Source: CAWIUB01 sp963839175 (GTDB lineage Bacteria > Actinomycetota > Actinomycetes > Mycobacteriales > Jatrophihabitantaceae). From it: a stretch of DNA of 64,000 nt. Location of the stretch: assembly GCA_963839175.1 (NCBI GenBank), contig CAWIUB010000011.1:62001-126000 (forward strand), written 5' to 3'. Each line of letters starts with the position of its first letter. The first letter of the stretch is position 1. The translations under genes were made by a program, and so were the position numbers. This document shows positions 53,677 to 61,639 of the stretch, piece after piece. Below the pieces are notes generated by a model that worked only from the letters and a program-made list of their open reading frames with translations, made no database searches and was not told where the DNA came from.

Positions 53677-54582
53677 TTACGCTGATCGACCGACCCGGCG
53701 CAGCACCTCGGCGGGACGGTTCGTGATCACCGCGTCCACCCCGAGGTCGAGCACGTAGTCGACGTCGCGCGGCTCGTCGACCGTCCACACGTAGACCAGG
53801 TTGCCGCGGGCGTGGACCCGCTCGATGTATCGGGAATCGCTCTGCAGCACCGGCAGCCCGGGCCCCGCTATGTGCACCCCGGGGGGCAGCCTGCCGTCGC
53901 GCCGCCGGGGCAGCAGCCGCTCGATGAGCAGCACCGTGCGAACGTCCGGGGCCAGCAACCGGATGCGGCGCAACGCCGTCGGGGCGAAGCTCATCACGCC
54001 AACGCGGCCGCGACCGGAGTCCGCCGACCGGGCATCATCGGGTCGGCCTAGCCCCGGCCGCCCGGCCCAGCCGAAATGCGCCAGCTGCCGCACCAACTCC
54101 TTCTCGACCAGTCCGCTGTACCGGGTTGGGTGCTTGGTCTCGATCAGCAGCCGCACCGGACGGCCGGAGTCATGCACGAGGCCCAGCAACGTCTCGAGCG
54201 TCAGCACGCCACCGTCCGGCTCACGGTCTGGGACGACGCCCTTCAGATACGGGTCGTCGGCCAGCAACTCGTCCGCGCTGCCCGGCCATTCCTCGCGCCA
54301 CGACGCGAAGTCGAGCTCGGCGAGCCGGGACAGATCCAGTTCGCTCACCGGACCGCGCCCGTCGGACGTGCGATTGACGGTTCGGTCGTGCACGCAGACC
54401 AGATGCCCGTCGCGGGTGAGGCGCACATCGCATTCCAAGCCGTCGGCGCCGGTCTCGATCGCCGCGATGTACGCGGCCAGCGTGTGCTCGGCCACGTCGG
54501 ACGATGCGCCCCGGTGGGCGACGACCATCGGACGCTGCGCGGGTCCGCGGGGCGTGACACGCGGACCGCGGCCGAGACGCAT
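53677..54582 (-). CDS. glycerophosphodiester phosphodiesterase family protein
   Basis: 301 residues. PMVVAHRGASSDVAEHTLAAY and GADGLECDVRLTRDGHLVCVHD contain the catalytic His pair and metal-binding Glu/Asp of the GDPD TIM barrel. LLIETKHPTRYSG holds another Glu. The C-terminal VYVWTVDEPRDVDYVLDLGVDAVITNRP is the family ending. It hydrolyses glycerophosphodiesters to glycerol-3-phosphate and an alcohol. No signal peptide is seen, so it is cytosolic. It converges on gdh with an 11-bp gap. Confidence 0.95.
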   Translation of the reverse strand: MRLGRGPRVTPRGPAQRPMVVAHRGASSDVAEHTLAAYIAAIETGADGLECDVRLTRDGHLVCVHDRTVNRTSDGRGPVSELDLSRLAELDFASWREEWPGSADELLADDPYLKGVVPDREPDGGVLTLETLLGLVHDSGRPVRLLIETKHPTRYSGLVEKELVRQLAHFGWAGRPGLGRPDDARSADSGRGRVGVMSFAPTALRRIRLLAPDVRTVLLIERLLPRRRDGRLPPGVHIAGPGLPVLQSDSRYIERVHARGNLVYVWTVDEPRDVDYVLDLGVDAVITNRPAEVLRRVGRSA

Positions 54583-54597
54583 CCGGCTCTCCAGATG

Positions 54598-54638
54598 TCG
54601 GGAGTATTTGATCCAGGGGATGGACCAGATACTCCCGA
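54598..54638. repeat. long inverted repeat between fpg-like and GDPD genes
   Basis: TCGGGAGTAT (54598-54607) and ATACTCCCGA (54629-54638) are perfect inverted repeats. The inner TTGATCC/GGACCAG pair partly, giving a hairpin with a ~17-bp imperfect stem. It lies after the fpg-like stop on the minus strand and before the GDPD start, so it could terminate the upstream gene. Half of the element also occurs at 6553-6569. Confidence 0.6.
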
Positions 54639-54647
54639 AGTGTTGCG

Positions 54648-55520
54648 CTACTTCAGCAGTTTGGACATCCGCCGGTCGGCAAGCTCACGGCCCTCGGTTT
54701 GGCAGGTCGGGCAGTACTGGAAGGACTTATCCGCGAACGAGACGGTACGCACCGTGTCTGCGCACACCGGGCACGGCAGACCAGACCGGGCGTGCACCTG
54801 CAGGCCACTGCGTTTCTCGCCCTTCAACGTGGCGGCCCGCTGGCCCACAGACCGCTTGACCGCGTCGGTCAGGACCGAGCCGATCGCCGCGTGCAGCGTG
54901 GCCACCTCGTCCTCGGTCAACTTCGCGGCAATCTTGAACGGGGACAGCCGAGCAGTGTGCAGGATCTCATCGGAGTAGGCGTTGCCGATGCCGGCGAGCA
55001 CCGTCTGATCGGTGAGCGCGCCCTTGAGCTGCGCGTGCTGGGCGCGCAGCAGATCGCCGAGCGCCGCGTCATCGACCGATAGCGCATCCGGGCCGAGCCG
55101 GGCAATGCCCGGCACGTCGAGCGGATCGTGGACCAGGTAGACAGCCAGCCGCTTCTGGGTGCCGGCCTCGGTCAGGTCGAAGCCGCTGACCGGCTCGTCG
55201 TCGGATTGCGGGGCGAGATGCAGCCGGAACGCCAGCGGTCCCTTGCCGGGCCGGGGTGGGGCGGCCGGCAGCGACTCGCGCCACTGCAGCCAGCCCCCGC
55301 GGGCCAGGTGCATGACCAGGTGCAGCCCGTCCACGTCCAGGTCGAGGAACTTGCCGTGCCGGCCGGCACCGGTGACCAGCGAGCCGTTCAGCGCCGACAG
55401 CGGCGGGTCGAACGTCTTGACCGCGCTGACTGCGGCCACGTCGGCGCGTACCACGGCGCGGCCCACCGCCCGCTCGCGCAGGAACGCGGCGAGCGCCTCG
55501 ACCTCCGGGAGCTCGGGCAT
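54648..55520 (-). CDS. Fpg/Nei family DNA glycosylase
   Basis: 290 residues. The N-terminus PELPEVEALAAFL has the catalytic Pro2 and Glu3. GAGRHGKFLDL holds the conserved Lys, DQTVLAGIGNAYSDEILH is the helix-two-turn-helix, and the C-terminal zinc finger is CPVCADTVRTVS..YCPTCQT. It removes oxidised bases and nicks the strand by beta/delta elimination. After the second Cys pair the usual Gln-Arg finger is replaced by a longer tail (GRELADRRMSKLLK), typical of the actinobacterial Fpg/Nei subgroup. Confidence 0.93.
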   Translation of the reverse strand: MPELPEVEALAAFLRERAVGRAVVRADVAAVSAVKTFDPPLSALNGSLVTGAGRHGKFLDLDVDGLHLVMHLARGGWLQWRESLPAAPPRPGKGPLAFRLHLAPQSDDEPVSGFDLTEAGTQKRLAVYLVHDPLDVPGIARLGPDALSVDDAALGDLLRAQHAQLKGALTDQTVLAGIGNAYSDEILHTARLSPFKIAAKLTEDEVATLHAAIGSVLTDAVKRSVGQRAATLKGEKRSGLQVHARSGLPCPVCADTVRTVSFADKSFQYCPTCQTEGRELADRRMSKLLK

Positions 55521-55527
55521 GTCCGCG

Positions 55528-55533
55528 AGCCTA
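55528..55533 (-). promoter_or_regulatory. -10 box of leaderless fpg-like gene
   Basis: TAGGCT on the minus strand ends 7 nt before ATG 55520, with no ribosome site in between. Confidence 0.5.
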
Positions 55534-55550
55534 CGACGCGCTGCGGTCCG

Positions 55551-55556
55551 TAGGCT
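55551..55556 (+). promoter_or_regulatory. -10 box of ydcF-like gene
   Basis: TAGGCT ends 8 nt before GTG 55565. It is divergent from the fpg-like promoter, with the two -10 boxes 17 bp apart. Confidence 0.45.
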
Positions 55557-55564
55557 TGCCGCAC

Positions 55565-56128
55565 GTGACCCGCTGGCTGCCGCGACGCCGCCGGACGCGG
55601 GTGCTGCTCGGCATCATTGCGGTGCTGCTGGCGGGCTGGCTGGTGGGCTGTTACCTCGTCATCGCCGACCCGTCCGTCGATCGTCCGGCCAAGGCCGACG
55701 CGATCGTCGTGCTGGGCTCGCCCACGACCGAGGACCGACTAGGCGTCGCGCTACGCCTCGTCGATGCCCACATCTCCACGAACCTGGTCATCTCCTTGTT
55801 CGCCGAGGGTCAGCCGCTCACTCAGCGGCGCTATTGCGAGGCACCGCACGCCGGGCTCACCATCACCTGCTTCCGCCCCGACCCGGCCACCACTCGCGGA
55901 GAGGCGGAGCACGTGCGCGCGCTTGCCGCCGACCACGGCTGGACGAGCATCGTGGTCGTGACGTCGACGTACCACGTGTCGCGGGCCCGGATGCTGTTCC
56001 AACGCTGCTTCGCTGGCCGGCTGCTGATGGTGGGCACCAGCCACGGAATGTCGGTCGGCAAGTGGGCCTACGAGTACCTCTATCAGACCGGCGCGTACGT
56101 GAAGGCGGCCCTCGAGTCGGGCTGTTGA
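55565..56128 (+). CDS. YdcF-like (DUF218) membrane protein
   Basis: 187 residues from GTG 55565. One membrane helix (VLLGIIAVLLAGWLVGCYLV) is followed by the DUF218 fold: ADAIVVLGSPTTEDRLGVAL, TTRGEAEHVRALAADHGW, and VVVTSTYHVSRARMLFQRCF. DUF218/YdcF proteins act in envelope metabolism (the E. coli relative ElyC affects peptidoglycan precursors); the activity is not defined. Start TTG 55556 is less likely given the upstream TAGGCT. Confidence 0.88.
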   Translation: MTRWLPRRRRTRVLLGIIAVLLAGWLVGCYLVIADPSVDRPAKADAIVVLGSPTTEDRLGVALRLVDAHISTNLVISLFAEGQPLTQRRYCEAPHAGLTITCFRPDPATTRGEAEHVRALAADHGWTSIVVVTSTYHVSRARMLFQRCFAGRLLMVGTSHGMSVGKWAYEYLYQTGAYVKAALESGC

Positions 56129-56129
56129 G

Positions 56130-56347
56130 CTAGCCCCAGCCGCCCATCGGGGTTGGTGTCGACCGACTCCATCGGCCTTGGCGTTCTCGGTGACGAGCAC
56201 CCGGTTCTCTCCAGCGGCGACTGCGGCCACCTCGGTGTCTGGGCGGGCGTCCACCCCGCGATCTCGCACGTGGACCGCATCGTGGCCGCGCTCAGCCAAC
56301 CGCTGGCAGGTCGCCGGTGGGAACATCTCATCGATCAGGAAGCGCAC
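56130..56347 (-). pseudogene. DUF5615-like PIN toxin, C-terminally deleted
   Basis: From GTG 56347 the protein reads RFLIDEMFPPATCQRLAERG, then HDAVHVRDRGVDARPDTEVA and NRVLVTENAKA, the N-terminal half of a DUF5615 PIN-like toxin with its first acidic residues (DE). The rest of the domain is missing; only a short piece resembling the family end (TNPDGRLG) remains, in another frame. It starts 3 nt after the antitoxin stop, as in intact modules. It is probably non-toxic. Confidence 0.7.
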
Positions 56348-56350
56348 CAG

Positions 56351-56779
56351 TCACGACGCCATGAGCCGCGCACGTCCCTCGGCGAGTCGGCGGGCCTCCT
56401 CGGCGGCCGCGTCGTTCGCGGCAACCTGCGCTTCGATCTCCTCTCGGTGGGTGGCCGCGAAGTCGATCGCGGTCCGGATGTGGCGCGGGTGCAGCGCGAA
56501 CTGCTCGGCCAGCGTCGCGACACGCCGCTCCTGGGCTCCCTTTGTGTGCCGCAACGCCGACACGATTTCCCACACATCCGGCCCCATTGCCAGTGCGGCG
56601 CGCCGGCCCGTCGGCCCGTCGCGGTACACGATTCCCGGATGATGCAACGTATCCAGGCCTTCGGCCACGAGCCGCTCCAGTAGGGACCGCTCGCTGATCC
56701 CCTCGGCGGCCGCCTGCTGCTGCAGCCGCTGCTTGATCTCAGAACGCAGCCGGTAGGACGTTGCGCGGATCGCAGCCAT
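56351..56779 (-). CDS. antitoxin-like DNA-binding protein (DUF5615 partner)
   Basis: 142 residues from ATG 56779. The N-terminal ribbon-helix-helix-like part is IRATSYRLRSEIKQRLQQQAA. The middle has YRDGPTGRRAALAMGPDVWEIVSALR, and the C-terminal helix-turn-helix-like segment is LAEQFALHPRHIRTAIDFAA, as in DUF433-type antitoxins. It would bind and neutralise the PIN toxin encoded next and repress the operon. The toxin is now broken, so the antitoxin is probably an orphan. A longer upstream frame exists but lacks family features. Confidence 0.75.
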   Translation of the reverse strand: MAAIRATSYRLRSEIKQRLQQQAAAEGISERSLLERLVAEGLDTLHHPGIVYRDGPTGRRAALAMGPDVWEIVSALRHTKGAQERRVATLAEQFALHPRHIRTAIDFAATHREEIEAQVAANDAAAEEARRLAEGRARLMAS

Positions 56780-57106
56780 GATCAACCCTAATGTATGACG
56801 ATGTATCGCTAGTGTAGCCGCCTCAGCGCTGCGTGGGTCGAAAGGTCCAACTACTTCACGGGGTCGGCCTGCTCGATGCCCAGGCCCAGGCGGTGGCTTC
56901 TCAGCCTCGAAACGCCCGTCTAGCTCCAATGCCGTTCAATTAGGGAATCGGCGCTGAATTCGAAATTGAGGCGGTTGTGATTTGATGGGGTGCCTCATTT
57001 TCGTTTGTCTCCGTGCATTTGACACGCACGCTCTCTTGCGGTGTTCCGGTGGGAGGTGACGCTAGTTTCCGAGCATGTCTGAAGGGCAGGCGAATAGGTC
57101 GCGGCC
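56780..57106. other. gene-free stretch before IS insertion
   Basis: About 330 bases with lower GC than the surroundings and no convincing gene on either strand. ATG 57074 opens a short frame (SEGQANRSRPG) that runs into the IS target site and could be the start of the interrupted IS4-type transposase, but it is too short to be sure. Confidence 0.4.
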
Positions 57107-57111
57107 GGGCC
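57107..57111 (+). repeat. possible 5-bp target duplication GGGCC (left)
   Basis: GGGCC here and at 59532-59536 directly flank the IS ends. The short GC-rich word could match by chance. Confidence 0.5.
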
Positions 57112-59531
57112 CTGGACTACTGACATGGTGGGATTGATCATGACGGGTCGGGGTGGTGTTTGACGCTGTAGGCGATGGTCAGATCGGTGCCGGGGTAGAT
57201 CGTCTCGGTGGCGGTGAGTTCCTGGCAGAGCGCGGCCAGTGCTCGGCTGCGCCGGGGGGCGGTGGCCGGATCGAGTCGCACGTGCAGTTGGCCGTCGCGG
57301 ACGTCGATGTCGCCGGAGAGGGTGAACGCCTCGCGGACCAGCGCGCGGGCTTCGTCGTCGGCGCGGGCGTAGTGGCCGTGCAGCATGCGGGCGAGGATCG
57401 ATTCGGCGTTGTAGGCGCTCATCCGGATCGCGTGGGTGATCAGCTTGCGCTCCTCGTTGAGTAACCGCGCGTCGGGGCGCACCTGGCCCAGGGGTAGGTG
57501 AGTCGGTGTCGCCCGCGATTGTGCGTTGGCCCGGTCGAGTCGCTCTAGTGCGGTGGCCAGCCCGGTGGCGGCGGCCGGGTCGACGACGGCGCGTCCGCCT
57601 GCCTCGGGTCGTCCGGCCCGGACGGTGGCGTCGTCCACGGCGCTGGCCAGGTCTGCGTTCGCGGCCGCGAGGCCGGTGCGGGCACGTTCGACCGAGTCTC
57701 GGGTCTTCTTCTTCGCCGGGTTCGGCACCAGCCGCCGCGGGTCGTCGGGCGTGTCGGCGTAGGAGTCCAGGCCGTCGAGGGCGAAGTGCGCCCGCGCGTA
57801 TTTGAAGTAGTTCTCTTGGCGCCAGCGTCGGGTCATTCGCCAGCACACCGCCGACGCGGCCAGGCGGGTGTTGGAGGTCAGGATCGGGACCTGAGCCCCG
57901 TCCTCGGCCAGCCGAGTCACCTGGCGCAGCGGCAACGTGTCGCCGCCGGGCAGTGGTAGCTCGACACTGGACTCGGCGAGCCGGTAGCGGTGGGCGACAC
58001 CGTCGGGGGCCGTCCAGCCGATCGTGCGGAACGCCTGCTCGTCGACCGGGTCGAACGGGGCCTTGCGGTAGGTGAGGATGTGCAGCCCGGCGTCGATCAT
58101 CGCTTTGAACACTGTTGGTGACCAGCCGCCCCGGTCGAAGATGACCGTGGGTTTGCGCCTGGGTCCGAGCACCGCGCGAAGCTGGGGTATCAGCCGGGTC
58201 AGTTCGCCGGCCAGCGACGCGCCGGGCAGGGCGGTGATGACGAACAGCGGGTCGGCCTCGGCGTCACCGATCCAGGTCTCCGCGCTGGCGTGGGCGGCCA
58301 TGTGCAGGCGGGCGATGTGGGCCTTGGGCAGGTTACGGGTGCCGTAGTAGACGCGGGTGTGCCCGTCGACGTGCAAGAACCCCAGCGCTTCCGGTACGGC
58401 GGCGGCATGCGCCCTCGCCAGGCCGGCCTGCAGCTGCGCACCCCGGCGGCGGGCAGTCAGTTCGGCGAGTTTACGGCGGATCGTTTTCACCTCCGGCGCC
58501 CGATCCAGGCCGAGCAGCCGACCCAGATCGGCCGGTCGGATGCGGGTCGCGCCCTCGGCTCTCGGCTCGCGCAGCAACGCCAGGAACACCAGCATCAACA
58601 CCGTCGCGCGTAGCCCGTAGAAGCCGTGACGCAGCCGGCCGTAGACGCCAGCGAACACCTCCACCAGGCGCAGGTGGGCCAGCGCCGGCAGCACCAGCAG
58701 CAGCCCGGCCAGCGGCAGGTGCGCGCCCGGCGTGAACACCACCGGCGCTTCCTCGAGCAGCCCGTACCGGGCCAACTCCCGTTCCGCGGTGCGCGGTTCC
58801 GGTGCCGGCAACACCGGCAGGTCATCGTCTCCATCGACGTTCTCGTCATCGTCCTCGCCGGGGACGGTGTTGTCGTTCTCCTCACCGGCCGTGTCGTCGT
58901 CGATAGTGGTGGTGCCGTGTCGGGCCTGCCAGCCCGCGCTGCCGGCCCGTCGCCCGAGCGCAACCCGCACCGTCGCGGTGTCCACCCCGACCTGCGCGCC
59001 GATCGCGGCCAGGCTGGCGCCGTCGGCGTGCAGCCGGCGGATGCGGGCCACCACCTGCTCGGTCAGTTTGCTCGGACCCTTCGGACCCGGCCGGTCCGGC
59101 ACCAGGCCGGTCACCCCGTCGACGGCGACCGCCTGACGCCACCGTAACAATGTCCGCGTCGTCACCGCGAACGCTTCGGACACCTCGACCGCCGACGCTA
59201 TGCCGGTCTCGACCAGCTGCACCGCGGCCAGGCGACGGCCCACCAGGTCACCGGAGTCGAAGGCGAACGCGGCCAGCCCGGCCACGAACACCACGCCGCC
59301 CTCCTCTGTCTCCACCAGCCCGGCGACCGGGCCGATCGGTGCCGCTTCGGCCGGGAGAAGCGGAAGAACCTGCTGCCTCACGCGCCCTACCCTGACAGCC
59401 CACACACCCCGATCAACCACGACAATGATTATCCCATAGTTTACGGTGCGTTCAGCGCATGACACGCCACGAATCACCCGCTACAACAAGGGAATCCGGC
59501 TCACGACCACCGCACTATGTCAGTAGTCCAG
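57112..59531 (-). mobile_element. insertion sequence of 2420 bp with 15-bp perfect terminal inverted repeats
   Basis: CTGGACTACTGACAT at 57112-57126 is repeated inverted at 59517-59531, and the match extends imperfectly for ~6 more bases. One large transposase gene fills the element. It sits inside an IS4-type transposase remnant whose C-terminal two thirds continue at 59537. Perfect ends and an open transposase suggest a recent insertion. The family is not recognised with certainty. Confidence 0.85.
57138..59381 (-). CDS. large DDE transposase
   Basis: About 747 residues from GTG 59381 (frame open to 59477). Helix-turn-helix segments (VETGIASAVEVSEAFAVTTRTLLRWR, ASLAAIGAQVGVDTATVRVALGR) open the protein, and an acidic linker (EENDNTVPGEDDDENVDGDD) follows. 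The catalytic core has FLHVDGHTRVYYG (Asp), TVIFDRGGWSPTVFK (Asp) and RWRQENYFKYARAHFALD (Glu). It seems distantly related in layout to the transposase at 33616. No frameshift is seen, so it may be active. Confidence 0.85.
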   Translation of the reverse strand: MRQQVLPLLPAEAAPIGPVAGLVETEEGGVVFVAGLAAFAFDSGDLVGRRLAAVQLVETGIASAVEVSEAFAVTTRTLLRWRQAVAVDGVTGLVPDRPGPKGPSKLTEQVVARIRRLHADGASLAAIGAQVGVDTATVRVALGRRAGSAGWQARHGTTTIDDDTAGEENDNTVPGEDDDENVDGDDDLPVLPAPEPRTAERELARYGLLEEAPVVFTPGAHLPLAGLLLVLPALAHLRLVEVFAGVYGRLRHGFYGLRATVLMLVFLALLREPRAEGATRIRPADLGRLLGLDRAPEVKTIRRKLAELTARRRGAQLQAGLARAHAAAVPEALGFLHVDGHTRVYYGTRNLPKAHIARLHMAAHASAETWIGDAEADPLFVITALPGASLAGELTRLIPQLRAVLGPRRKPTVIFDRGGWSPTVFKAMIDAGLHILTYRKAPFDPVDEQAFRTIGWTAPDGVAHRYRLAESSVELPLPGGDTLPLRQVTRLAEDGAQVPILTSNTRLAASAVCWRMTRRWRQENYFKYARAHFALDGLDSYADTPDDPRRLVPNPAKKKTRDSVERARTGLAAANADLASAVDDATVRAGRPEAGGRAVVDPAAATGLATALERLDRANAQSRATPTHLPLGQVRPDARLLNEERKLITHAIRMSAYNAESILARMLHGHYARADDEARALVREAFTLSGDIDVRDGQLHVRLDPATAPRRSRALAALCQELTATETIYPGTDLTIAYSVKHHPDPS

Positions 59532-60511
59532 GGGCCTGGCGGGTGCCCACCCCGTCGGCGCTGTGCCAGGCCCGGCAACGCCTCGGCGAGGCGCCGCTGC
59601 GTCGGCTGTTCGAGCAGGCCGCGGTGCCGTTGGCTACCCCGGCGACGATCGGCGCGTGGCTGGGGCGCTGGCGGCTGATGGCGATCGACGGGGTCACCCT
59701 CGACGTGCCGGACACCCCCGACAACGAGGCGGCGTTCGGCCGTCCGGGGTCCCGCACCGGGCAGGGCGGCGCGTTCCCGCAAGTCCGGGTTGTCGGCCTG
59801 GGCGAGTGCGGCACGCACGCCGTGGTCGCCGCCGAACTCGGCCCGATCCGCACCGGGGAACGGGACCTGGCGACCGGCGTGCTGGCCGACCTGGAGCAGG
59901 GCATGCTGGTCATGTTCGACCGCGGCTTCTTCAGCTACCACTTCTTCGCCCAGGCCAAGCAGACCGGGGCGGACCTGCTGTTCCGAGTGAGCTCGACCCT
60001 GAAGTTGCCAGTCCTGCAGCAGCTGCCCGACGACTCCTACCTGTCGGCGATCACCGGCAAAGGCATCAGCACACCAGCCACGCTGAACGAAGCACGGTGG
60101 CGGGCTGCGACAAACCAGGCGATCCTCGTCCGCGTCATCGAGTACCAGATCACCGACCGTGACAGCGGCGATCCCTACCGGCTGATCACGACGATCACCG
60201 ACTGGGAAGATGCGCTGGCACCCGACCTGGCCGCCGCGTACCACCAACGCTGGGAATTCGAGATCGCGCTGGATGAGATCGAGACACACCAGATCGCACA
60301 TTCCCGAGTGCTGCGGTCGAAGTCGCCGCAGATGGTGCGCCAAGAAATCTGGGGAATACTCCTCGCCCACTACGCCATCCGAACCCTCATGACCGAAGCC
60401 GCGCACGACGCCGACATTGACCCCGACCGGTTATCGTTCATCCGATCTCTGCGGGTCATCCGCCGCGAAGCCGATGGCTCCGCGGACTTTCCCCCCTCAC
60501 CAGACCAATGA
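59532..60511 (+). pseudogene. IS4-type transposase, 5'-truncated
   Basis: The frame resumes immediately after the IS with AWRVPTPSALCQARQRLGEAPLRRLF and continues through LMAIDGVTLDVPDTPDN (Asp), VMFDRGFFSYHFF (Asp) and YHQRWEFEIALDEIETHQ (YREK-like Glu), the IS4 signature. The N-terminal ~80 residues expected for the family are not found on the other side of the insertion. The C-terminus ends early (FPPSPDQ), with a possible frameshift near 60500. Non-functional. Confidence 0.8.
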
Positions 60512-60577
60512 CCGGCACCGCCGTGTCATCGAGGAGATCCTCCGATTCCCGCTCCGGCTCCAGCGCTCCTCGGCAGC

Positions 60578-61234
60578 CTACTCCGGAGCAAACAATCCCA
60601 CCGGGCAGCTGACGCCCGTGCCGCCCAGACCGCAGTAACCATCGGGGTTCTTGGCCAGGTACTGCTGGTGGTAGTCCTCGGCATAGTAGAACGCGCCGGC
60701 TCGGGCGATCTGCGTGGTGGTCGGACCGTAGCCGCGCCGGTGCAGCTCGGTGGTGTACGCGGCCTTCGCGGCTTGCGCCGCAGCGAGCGCGGCGTCGTCC
60801 GCGACGTAGATCGCCGACCGGTACTGGGTGCCGATGTCGTTGCCCTGCCGCATGCCCTGGGTGGGGTCGTGCGCCTCGAAGAACACTTTGAGCAACCGCT
60901 CGAAGGGCAGCACCGACGGATCGAAGACCGCCAGGACCACCTCCGCGTGCCCGGTCAGCCCGGAGCAAACCTCTTCGTATGTCGGGTACGGCGTGAAGCC
61001 GCCTGCGTAGCCGACCGCTGTCGTCCACACGCCCTGGGTTTGCCAGAACTCCCGCTCCGCCCCCCAGAAGCACCCCAACCCCAGCACTGCGGTCTGCAAG
61101 CCGGCCGGGAACGGCGGCTTGATCAGCCGCCCAGTGACGAAGTTCGTGTCCGGCACCGGAAATGCGTAGCCATCGCGGCCAGGCAAGGCGCGATCCGGCG
61201 TGATGAGTTCGGTCTTGGTTCGCGAGAACAGCAT
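60578..61234 (-). CDS. msrA: peptide-methionine (S)-S-oxide reductase
   Basis: 218 residues. The catalytic loop is LGLGCFWGAEREFW (Cys near residue 55), with TTAVGYAGGFTPYPTYEEVCSG, GHAEVVLAVFDP, HDPTQGMRQGNDIGTQYRS and FYYAEDYHQQYLAKNP all conserved. Resolving Cys candidates are in the tail (GYCGLGGTGVSCP). It reduces methionine sulfoxide in proteins. The N-terminal extension (LFSRTKTELITPDRALPGR) is usual for actinobacterial MsrA. TAGCCT lies 7 nt before ATG 61234. Confidence 0.97.
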   Translation of the reverse strand: MLFSRTKTELITPDRALPGRDGYAFPVPDTNFVTGRLIKPPFPAGLQTAVLGLGCFWGAEREFWQTQGVWTTAVGYAGGFTPYPTYEEVCSGLTGHAEVVLAVFDPSVLPFERLLKVFFEAHDPTQGMRQGNDIGTQYRSAIYVADDAALAAAQAAKAAYTTELHRRGYGPTTTQIARAGAFYYAEDYHQQYLAKNPDGYCGLGGTGVSCPVGLFAPE

Positions 61235-61241
61235 GCCATCG

Positions 61242-61247
61242 AGGCTA
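61242..61247 (-). promoter_or_regulatory. -10 box of leaderless msrA
   Basis: TAGCCT on the minus strand ends 7 nt before ATG 61234; no ribosome site is present. Confidence 0.5.
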
Positions 61248-61298
61248 CGGACCGCCCGTCAGGCCTGCCACCGCTACCCCCACGGCGTTCGCAGGACG

Positions 61299-61304
61299 TA
61301 ACCT
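61299..61304 (+). promoter_or_regulatory. -10 box of DUF6191 gene
   Basis: TAACCT ends 6 nt before GTG 61311, again without a ribosome site. Confidence 0.45.
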
Positions 61305-61310
61305 CGTGGG

Positions 61311-61634
61311 GTGACGCAGTGGGGCATCGACACACTCTTCAATCCGGCCAAGAGGCACATGGATGAAGAGAAGCGCCGCCTGCAGTCGACCCGCCAGCAG
61401 ATCGGCGACTCGTCGGGGGGGAAGCGCATAGACCTGGAGTCCGGGAAGGTGACGATCCAGCGTGCCGAGGACGCCAACGACGTACCAGACGAGGCCGCAC
61501 TTGACCAGGCCGTACCTGACCAGGCGGTACCTGAGCAGCCCACCACGCTTGCCAAGCCGGTCAACGGTGCGCCGGCCAAGCCGGTCAGTGCCGCCCGCAA
61601 ACGCGCCGCCGCCCGCCGCGCCAGCCGGCGCTGA
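61311..61634 (+). CDS. DUF6191-like small protein
   Basis: 107 residues. The first half GIDTLFNPAKRHMDEEKRRL, GDSSGGKRIDLESGKVTI matches the DUF6191 pattern (F-P-x-R/K-H-x-x-E-x-x-R and IDLxSGKV). The second half is low-complexity (AVPDQAVPEQ repeats, Ala/Lys/Arg-rich tail). It is soluble and basic, with unknown function. It lies divergent from msrA and converges on the acyl-CoA dehydrogenase. Confidence 0.7.
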   Translation: MTQWGIDTLFNPAKRHMDEEKRRLQSTRQQIGDSSGGKRIDLESGKVTIQRAEDANDVPDEAALDQAVPDQAVPEQPTTLAKPVNGAPAKPVSAARKRAAARRASRR

Positions 61635-61639
61635 TTCCG

